A DNA stretch of 64,000 nucleotides from Triops longicaudatus. Its lineage: Eukaryota > Arthropoda > Branchiopoda > Notostraca > Triopsidae. The notes under the pieces were generated by a model. The model saw only the letters and a program-made list of their open reading frames with translations, made no database searches and was not told the origin of the DNA. The translations under genes and the position numbers were made by a program. How positions within the stretch are numbered: the first letter of the stretch is position 1; each line of letters begins with the position of its first letter. Below, piece by piece: positions 55,938-64,000 of this stretch. Location: assembly GCA_022885665.1 (NCBI GenBank), contig JAGQDJ010000077.1, positions 1-64,000 on the forward strand, given 5' to 3'.

Positions 55938-58900
55938 CACTCGTTAATGAAGGTAAATCAGCCCCGGAGAGCTGACTAACCACGAGTAAAGTTCCAACGA
56001 AGGGTAAAACCCCTTCAGTATGAGTAACCCCCTCCATTAAAGAACGTTCCCTTTTGTCTGTTGACAAACACCACTGTGAATTTCGGTTATGTCCCATGGC
56101 TTTTATTGCTACTATTTCACATATGGTTGCACAAAGATAACATCATAACTTCATACTTGCTAATCAAAATGACTCGTATGATCAAAAGTGTTAACTCTTA
56201 CATAAGATAGTTTTCAATTTAATTTTACTTTATGTTCTTTATTTTCACAATATTATAGCAGTACAATGCACCCGAAATGCCCTACATCGTACAAGTTCTT
56301 TTATTGAAGTCCTTTTTAGCTTCAAGTCAAATCAGCTGGTTCACATCCCCAAAGCGTCGAGATTAATCCAATTATTTGCTGCAAAAGTGGAACGAATACG
56401 AGAAAAAATGTTCCGTTCTTTGAAAATCTCCTTTTTTATCGACTCCATTTTTTTCTTTGTCTGCTGTCTGATATAAGCCTTTCTTACATTCTATTCACTT
56501 TTTTTTACAGGATTGTGAACTGAATTGAGAACCGGAAGAGCGACGTGTGAACACATGAAACGAGAACTTTTTATACGAAGCCAATGCAAATAAGCTTTCG
56601 AAGATTCGTTTCCCCTCAAAAGAACTGGAAGACGAGAGCAGCTGCAGAATTGCGGTTCACCCCTAACTTGGTTTCTTTTGCGCCCTTACAGCAAAGGCCT
56701 CACATGTGAGATGCTATGCATCTGCCTATGTTTTCTTTCCTTGTCTTTTTTCTTTTTGAAAAAGACGAAGCAAAAGTCTTTGTGTACGAAAGACCTGTTT
56801 TCCCTTTTTCTTGAATCAATCTTTCCCCATCTTGAAAAAGTATAGTGAGTTGGTAGGGAGTTTAGCTGAAAACTAGTAAATAGCATCAGGCTGTCCCTTT
56901 TTCCCTGCCATAAACTTTTAGGATACTAATAATGTGTCCCTAAAAGGAAGGGCAAAACGACGTCTTTCATGCTATTTTCAAAAGCGGTACGGAAGTAATC
57001 TCGAGCAAGTTTGTTGATACTAAATGTCTTGTTTTACCGCTCTGTTTTAGCTCAAACTGCTTTGTCTGCATATTTGCTAGAAATAAGGACGAACAAAAAA
57101 ATACGAATTCCAGACTCGATCCAAATCGAGCGAAACAGCTCGCTCAACAAGCTTTCGTCTCACTTGAAGCCAACGTCCTTGGATGTGATTTTTATTTTAC
57201 CCCTTTTTATGGGTGCTTAATGGATATGTGATATTTCTAATAGCAGCAAAGACCATTTATACTAACATACTGGAATATAACGCACAACAGAATGCGCTAA
57301 AAGGAAGTCTGTCCTAAGACTGTGCTGCCCGAAAACCAGTTTTACGCACTAACACTATCGCAACATGCACGAAAGCTAATTATATTAAAACTAAATTCTT
57401 ATGGCACGTTTGAATTAAAAATCCTTTTCAGTGCGAAAAGGCTTAAAAAATAAATAAAGACGCAGAATTACTTGACGCTATTTTTTGGGAACAACTAAAT
57501 ATCTTCAAAGACTTTGCAGTCAGTAGTTATGCTATATAATGCGGATGACGCAAGATTTTTCTAGAAATGTGCTATATGTGCGAATTTTATTGAAAACTTA
57601 AGATAGCTTCCAAAATCTTTAAATAGTGATTTTGAAGTATTAATGCTGTTTTCAGATATTACGCTTGAAATTCCAAAAGCAAAGTTCACATTCGAGCTTC
57701 GCGGCTTTTAAGGCAAATGAAAATTGTCGATGCTGCTGCCATCTGTTGATGAGTTACTAACCATTAGGCTCTGTGCAGTACACCGACGCCGTAAAACTTT
57801 CTACCTCGTAAAATTATTTGACTATTTTTGAAAATCCTTCAAAATTTAACCTTATAAATTAAGTTCACTATAAAGCTACTCACATTTCCACTGCAGCGCA
57901 GTTCAAAATTCCGGGTAAGTTACTTTAAATACACTGGAGTCTTATTCTAATGAAACCTTTTATAACGAACTCATATAAATTAAAAAATAAGATTCCTTAA
58001 CAAAATAAATAGCAGAAAAGTTTTTGAACGTATACTAAATCAGGTTACACCGCTATTCTGTGAAAATCAACGACAAATCGACTCCTTAGTTTAGTTTGTA
58101 TTCTTTAAAGAAAATCGATTCCTCGTTTACAGTATACGAGAAAATGAATTTAAGTAAAAATATTCTATAACTAATAAAAATACATGTACATCTCATGGCT
58201 CAGGAAACTGGGGACCCCGCGACCGAATTACGTGTTCACTGCCCTACATTTTCCGCTGCAGACTTTACAACTGTTACAACCAAGGTTGGAGACTTGCTGC
58301 AGAAGCATTAGCCGCGCCCCTCGCTGTCCTTGTGTGATCATCGAGCTCGAGAGCGATGTATTGGAAAACTAACAGTTCTGTAACACGTCTCCGGGCAGTA
58401 TTTGGGGGATTGGAAAAAGTATATGATTGACTGTGGCAAGTTACGCGACCAGAGTTAGATCGATCGGTGTGTGGCCCACCACAGCAGAGCCACCAATTTA
58501 ATGATCCCGGGGTAAAGAGGCGGGGCTACACGGGACACAAGTACCCTGAACCGTCTTTAAATACAAAACACATAGAAACGTCGAATACACACAAAACACG
58601 GGTAACCACTACATCTATCTTTCACTGTTTCCTTCTCGTAGGCTTACTTGAAATAACTGAAGCCTGTATACTTAAAAAGGCGCGAGAACAAAGATAAAAA
58701 AGAGAAACGGCAGAAAACGGAGGGAGAAAAAGGCGTTAGGCTTTGAGAGAGAAAAGAAATAATCAGCTCATCTCTCCGTTTTTCCGCACTTGGTCACGTA
58801 TAGAGTATAATTAAGACGTAAAACCTTTTTTGTCTTTTCGGTAGCTCAAAACCCAGATACCATTATCTTACCTTACGCGCCCTTCTACCCTCTCTGTCAT

Positions 58901-59167
58901 CACCCCCGTGTCGCTAGCTAATTAACTCGAGCAAAATTGATCACCAAGACGCACACAGCACAACGCTCTCTATATTCAATGCATGTTTGGACAGCAATAA
59001 ATAAAAACGACCGATTCCCTATGAAAGACAAATCGCTTCGTCGAAGCCTCTTGCCCTTCGGTATAATGGCTTTTCGTGTGTAATTAAGGTACGAAACGTC
59101 AGAGGGAAAAGAGAATTATGTACGGGGATGGATAAAACCTCCCTTATGCGGTAAACTTGAGACCTAA

Positions 59168-59179
59168 AGGTCAAGGTTA
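59168..59179 (+). promoter_or_regulatory. DR0-like nuclear-receptor element
   Basis: AGGTCAAGGTTA is one base away from AGGTCAAGGTCA, the direct repeat with zero spacing bound by NR6A/GCNF receptors. It is also part of an everted GACCT-AA-AGGTC motif starting at 59161. Whether it is bound is unknown; such 12-mers occur by chance. Confidence 0.25.
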
Positions 59180-61397
59180 ATTGCGAAATAAATCGGGCGA
59201 TTGCTTTTAATATGACGCCTCAAAAGCTTCTGACAAACAAGCTCTTGCCAATAATTTTGCGAAATATAAAGCTGCAATATTTGCTCCATTTCTCTCTTGT
59301 GTTCTCAACATGTGATTTCATTTTCGGCAAAAATCTTTACTGTGACTGGAAATATTTTTTGAAATACACGAAATATAACACGAATTTCTTAGAACCTTTC
59401 TGATTTCTGCTTCAATTAGGATTTTTTACGTAAATTTTTTGGAGCACCCACAATTGCTCAATTCGGAGCCATCCGAAGAGAAAAACCTGCTACAAAATTC
59501 TCGACGGACCATAAAGTCGCCCACGCTGCGTTTTGTTACTGCAATTAATAGCGTATGAGTGATCAAGTGGATCAAACAGAGGCTGATCAATAATACTCGG
59601 CACAACAATCCCGTCCCGTTGGAAAACCTCACGAAACTGCAGGTAATTCCGAAAGCTTTCATGGGAGGTTTGGCCGTATACAAGACACAAACCTGATTGC
59701 GTACTTTTCCTTCGGATTGCTGCTAATACCGCTCCTTGCAGAATACGTTTGAAGGCATTTCCTTCCAGAACAAGGTCAAGAATTTGCTCGACGATTACTT
59801 CCAGGCTAAAACGACCCAATCTTTTCCGTTTTCGCAAACATCAGAGTCAAACGGTGGGAACCATATAAAAAGAGCCTGGTTGACGCACAAAAACGCTTTA
59901 AAAATTTAATAAACAAGTAGCAATAAAGGAACATGCGAATATGAGGTATTTCACAATAGTAAAAAAATAAACATAACGGATTGATGTTTTGGATTATGAA
60001 CATACACAATTAGTTCTTTTTGCGTTGTGTTTGTAGACTCTTTCGGTAAATTACTCACCCATTTACTACATGTGTAAGGTAAGAATAACTTTCGCTTTCG
60101 GGAGAAACCCTTTCAAGTCGCGCAACGATTCACGGACCGTTAACCTAATTCCGATTTGTATTTTTACCGTATTGAGACAAAAAGAGTGCAAGAATGTGTC
60201 TAGCGACTTCGTGCGCATACATTAGTTCCTTTACTAAACGCGCCACAGATTTCTTCTGGATTTGGCCGGTTTTCTATTATTTCCCTGAGATAGGAGTCAC
60301 GACAGGTAAAATTTTCTCTGCAGCACGATCATGTTACTCCAGCGATAAAAGCCAACGCACACACCTTTGGCCGTCAAGGAGTTTGCGGACGACCAAATAG
60401 ATTAGATTGGGAGAAGAAAAGAGCGACACGGAGGCATGGAAGGGATCATAAGGACTACTATATAGAACGAAGCCTTTCAAGGTGTTTGTTCTGCCTCAAC
60501 AAAGCATGGTGTAAGTTGGCCCAAAGCCACTTCCGCTTACATCCTTCATGGCTAACCAAACAATTGACCGTGAACTATCTATTAAGCCTAGAAGGTAAAG
60601 GGTTAAGTTCGCAACTTGCTAATACAGCTAATGGGAAGACCTACACACTAATTACTATTTTTCTGAAGACCCGTATTAAGATTCTGTAATCGACTACACA
60701 AACGAAAAATCTGTCTTGAAATTTTTTCACGAAGAACACGAAGAAAATCCATTTCACAACTGAAATATATAGTAATAAGAAAATTAATTTAAATTTTAAT
60801 ACCTTTATATTCACGAAAAGCTGCCAGATTGGCAGTAGGGAGAGATCGGCTTAGACAACAATGCACAGTAGACAGGTGAGCGGCGCGAGTTAGAATTAAT
60901 CCTTGGGATGGTGTAATCCTTGTTGCACAAGTCCACTTTGAAACAAAAGGTAAATAGGGTGCACAGACTAGTTCGCAAGTTTAACAGTCCTAGGTTACGC
61001 GAAACCACGCCATATGTAAAGGTGATTAATGCCAAAAGACGCAGCAAAACATAGAACTCACCAACACACGCCTTAAACCTGCTTGAGGAGAGCGGCGTCT
61101 GTTTGGCACCGAGGAAAGGTTTAACCTAGGTCCAAGCCCGATACAAGCACGCCAAAGAATTGGCAGAACCACGGTGAAGGAATGGGTAGATTTTCTGGCC
61201 AAGAACTGATATCATTGCCCTCTAGTGAGATATCGATAAGAAAGATAACTGGGCGGATAACGATTATGAAAAGCGCGCGAAATTCTATTGGAACTCTTCC
61301 CAAGCCCAATGAAGCCAACTGAATTTGTTTTCCATAGGAATTCTAATGCGCAAATCTGCAAATAACAATTTTGTCTGAACTACGATTATAAATGCCG

Positions 61398-61555
61398 GAA
61401 GAGAACCTCGTTAAACTGGACATTGAAAGGAACGAGGAATTCATTTGGCATAGCCGAACTTCGTAACTGCTAGTTTTGTGCAAATGTATTCGTTATGTCG
61501 GACTTCGTCCACGATAACCGATAATTCGTTATAGCAAAGTTTTACTATAATGTGA
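61398..61555. mobile_element. Candidate short pogo-like MITE
   Basis: The right end, read inverted, is TAGTAAAACTTTGCTATAAC followed by GAATTATCGG. The left end at about 61398 reads GAGAACCTCGTTAAACTGGA. Both resemble the CAGTAGAA-CTCG-TATAACGAA ends of pogo/Tigger-type elements, but the match between the two ends is weaker than for the 27257 copy. About 155 bp long and without coding capacity. Confidence 0.35.
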
Positions 61556-61709
61556 AAATATCAACGTGTATTTAAATTGAAAATAATGCAACAATGTAAA
61601 GAAATGTATAAATGCTGCATTTTTGACAAAATTGCTGCATCTGACCATGTGTCCAAAAGAAAACCTTGTTGTTGGTAAGGAGATTATAGCAGGAATGAAT
61701 GTGCAATTT

Positions 61710-61715
61710 TTTATT
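61710..61715 (-). terminator. Candidate polyadenylation signal of EML
   Basis: AATAAA on the minus strand, about 440 bp after the EML stop codon, is the first one I noticed downstream. Position is plausible for a short 3' UTR. Confidence 0.45.
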
Positions 61716-62153
61716 TAGTTAACTGTATATTTTCCTGCTCTAAAGGTACAGAGTTTTGCATTAGTGACGGAGAAACTGTTCCAAGGGCAATGAAAGATCA
61801 GTTGTGCCATTCGAATCAGACCTTACACAACAACAATTTTCTTACCGCGCAATGAGGCACCACAATGGAAGCTGCATTCGTTAAATACTCAGTTAACGCA
61901 CCGCAAAAAATTGGCTTAAAAGAACCAATTCCAGTATCTTTTCACAAACTTTTGATCCTTTCAAGGAATATAAAGAACACAACAAAGAGCTAAAAGATTA
62001 TGGACGCTTAGTGGAATCGTTAAAGAGGTATTAAAGGGGGAAGAGCAGTTAAAATTTTTCAATACAATGTACAAAATCTTTTCAGTACAATGACGCGAGT
62101 CAGCTTTCTCAGCTTGCAAGGACACGTCCCAAATTTTTGCTGTTTTTTCATCT

Positions 62154-64000
62154 TCAGAAGCTGCCTTGAACGATCGTCCACTGTAGTAAGCTGGAATCCT
62201 TGCCACCTGCCGACACGACCCGACTATCGTCATGCAAAAACGAAACTTGTGTCACATGGCTGCTATGACCAACAGCGGAATAGCACAACGACTAGAAATT
62301 AGCACAAAACATATATTATATTTTTCCTGGAAACAATTAGCACGCTTACTTTAGGTTGGCTAGCCGGGTAACCATAAAGCCGAACTTTGCCAAAATCGTC
62401 CCCAGTGACCAGAAACTTGCCGTCATGGGACTTTTCAACCGAATTTACGTCCGTACCATCTGCTCCTTCTGGCCAAATACCCAGAGTCGTAAAAGAGACG
62501 ACGCAAGTTTCCGTTGCCCATTCCAGATCCCTTAACTGGGACGCCTGAGGTACTTGACGACATATTCCAGCATTCCCTTCAATTTTCGAAAATTAGTACA
62601 TTTTCTTACGACAAATTCTTCAGTCAGTTTAGCTTACAGAAAAGCAGCTCATAATCCCCAGAGTTGGTACGGAAATGTACATTGTCTGTACACCAATCCA
62701 AATGTGTAATAAAACTGGAATGTCCCTACAAAATCCAAGCACAATAACTTAGCACAGACCAAAAAGTAAATAAATAAATTCAAAATTATGTTACGTACTG
62801 TGCACTTCCCAATGCGACTATATTTTTGGCCATCTTCTGAAACTTGGTACACATAAATATTATTATCTCGCGATCCGATAGCGAGCAATGTACCGTCAGC
62901 CGAAAACTTGATAACCTGGCAACGATAAAACTCTTTATGAACCCCATCTTCCAAGAAGTTGTCAGCTACACGTACTTGCAAGGGTTCATTGCCGTCTGTA
63001 TGAGACATGTACGATTCCTTCGTTTCCGCGTCCATAGCTAGCCAACGACCGCTCATGGTTCCTACCACTATCACGCTGCCATCAGGAGAAAAGGTGGCTG
63101 ATTGCACTGGCTCCTATAAAATACAGCTCATTAGCAAGTCATAAAATGCAATCGGTATCAGTCATCACTAACATACCCCGATTTCTTTGCTCCAAATGAC
63201 GGAATGGCTCATGGTATCCCAGAGATGCAAAAGCTTGTCATAACCACCGGACAAAAACTGGCTCTGATTGGGGTGAACACACAAAGCCCAGATCTCATCA
63301 GTATGCCCAGTGACGATAGGAGTAAATGGCAAATCAAAGTTGCCCGCCACGATACAATTCCGGGTCGTACCGATCAGAATTTGACTTCCTTTGCCTTGAG
63401 CCAACGTTCGCACGTTACCAAACTGCTCAGGTATCTAGATACGAACAAACAAGTAATAACTAAGTTATTCAAAATACGCAAACATAAGACTGGAAACAAA
63501 TAAACAGTAAAAAACGAACACTTGAAATCTAAAAATATAAAAGCAAACAATAAAGTAGTATATTTAAGCGCATACAAATAAAAAAATATATAAAAAAAGA
63601 AAAACTATAATATATAAAGAAAAAACTATAATATATAAAGAAAATATATAAAGGAAGAAAACAAAGTTGACTAAACATGTAAGAACGCTAGTTTTGTTGA
63701 ATACCTCCGCAACATAACCCGTCCTTCGGTACGACGGATCCCAAGAGACGATTTGGCCATCTTTTCCACCTCCGGAAACGATAGTTCCGTCTTTCAGCAC
63801 CAGTAGGGAGAATACCGGGCCCTCGTGTGCGTTCTTCAAGGCTTTGAGTACGGTGTTCGTTCCTGTTGATCGTAAAAGATAAGAAACAAAGCTATTGAAT
63901 CAAGTAGGATAGCAGTACAAACTACTATTACCTCTGCCCCAGACTAAGATGTTGCCATTGGAATCTCCGGAAAGGACGTCGCCCCTGTCAGAGAACGCCA
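62154..64000 (-). CDS. EML-family microtubule-associated WD-repeat protein, C-terminal part
   Basis: Minus-strand exons: 64000-63932 (partial, continues off the window), 63862-63705, 63434-63177, 63113-62799, 62725-62638, 62576-62350 and 62291-62154. They encode the last 416 residues plus a partial codon. Introns are 58-270 bp. Blocks typical of EML tandem beta-propellers are present: DVLSGDSNGNILVWGRG, GTIVSGGGKDGQIVSWD, IPEQFGNVRTLAQGKGSQIL, the KFSADGTLLAIGSRDNNIYV repeat, GHSSFITHLDW, LGIWPEGADGTDVNSV, GDDFGKVRLYGYP and the terminal GHSSHVTQVSFLHDDSRVVS. The protein ends GKDSSLLQWTIVQGSF. EML proteins bind and stabilise microtubules through a HELP motif and propellers; the HELP part must lie beyond the right edge. 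I cannot tell which EML paralogue it is. Confidence 0.95.
63600..63655. repeat. Tandem repeat of 21 bp in an EML intron
   Basis: The unit AAAAACTATAATATATAAAG plus A occurs twice exactly from 63600 and then in part, giving about 2.6 copies. It lies in the 270-bp intron between exons 63862-63705 and 63434-63177. Confidence 0.8.

Larger units (their letters stand above)
53992..62153. other. 8.1-kb interval between Numb and EML without supported genes
   Basis: It should contain the 5' UTR and promoter of Numb at its left and the 3' UTR of EML at its right (first minus-strand AATAAA I noticed at 61715-61710). Open frames up to 115 codons occur, the most protein-like at 59837-59490 minus, but none was identified. 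Short repeats and candidate elements are listed separately. Confidence 0.5.

Overview
This window is animal nuclear DNA, AT-rich (roughly 37% G+C by eye), with GT-AG introns mostly of 50-650 bp. The protein signatures point to an arthropod. There is an HR4/GRF-type nuclear receptor (NR6A group). There is also a Numb with the N-terminal block, the CRDGTTRRWMCHGFLA block and the paired N-termini known from Drosophila. I cannot place it more finely than arthropod. I assembled every gene model by eye from reading frames, splice consensus and family similarity; for each complete model the exon lengths sum to a whole number of codons.

Layout from left to right. 1-1075 holds a broken alpha-tubulin copy (minus). 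2686-7654 is a nine-exon HR4-like receptor (minus), followed upstream by about 24 kb with no exon I can support. 31772-37084 is BAG6 (minus, 12 exons). 308 bp away and divergent is PFDN6 (37393-37910, plus, 3 exons), followed on the same strand by NAT9 (38458-39792, 6 exons). Convergent with NAT9 is ADAP1 (40238-42128, minus, 6 exons). Numb (43320-53991, minus) has ten coding exons and two possible starts. After about 8 kb without supported genes, the last seven complete exons and one partial exon of an EML-family microtubule-binding protein run from 62154 off the right edge (minus).

The genes are not one pathway. BAG6 and PFDN6 both handle unfolded proteins and share what looks like a bidirectional promoter. 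The others are single-copy regulators: a steroid-cascade receptor, an N-terminal acetyltransferase family member linked to tubulin, an ArfGAP, a cell-fate adaptor and a microtubule protein. The non-coding DNA carries several short elements with pogo/Tigger-like inverted ends, a (ATT) microsatellite of about 50 units inside HR4, and a few perfect or near-perfect palindromes.

I found no CRISPR array, rRNA gene, convincing tRNA gene or intact transposase. The observations most worth following are the BAG6 gene without a recognisable C-terminal BAG-like domain, the BAG6/PFDN6 divergent pair, the myristoylatable Numb isoform, and the pogo-like MITE family.
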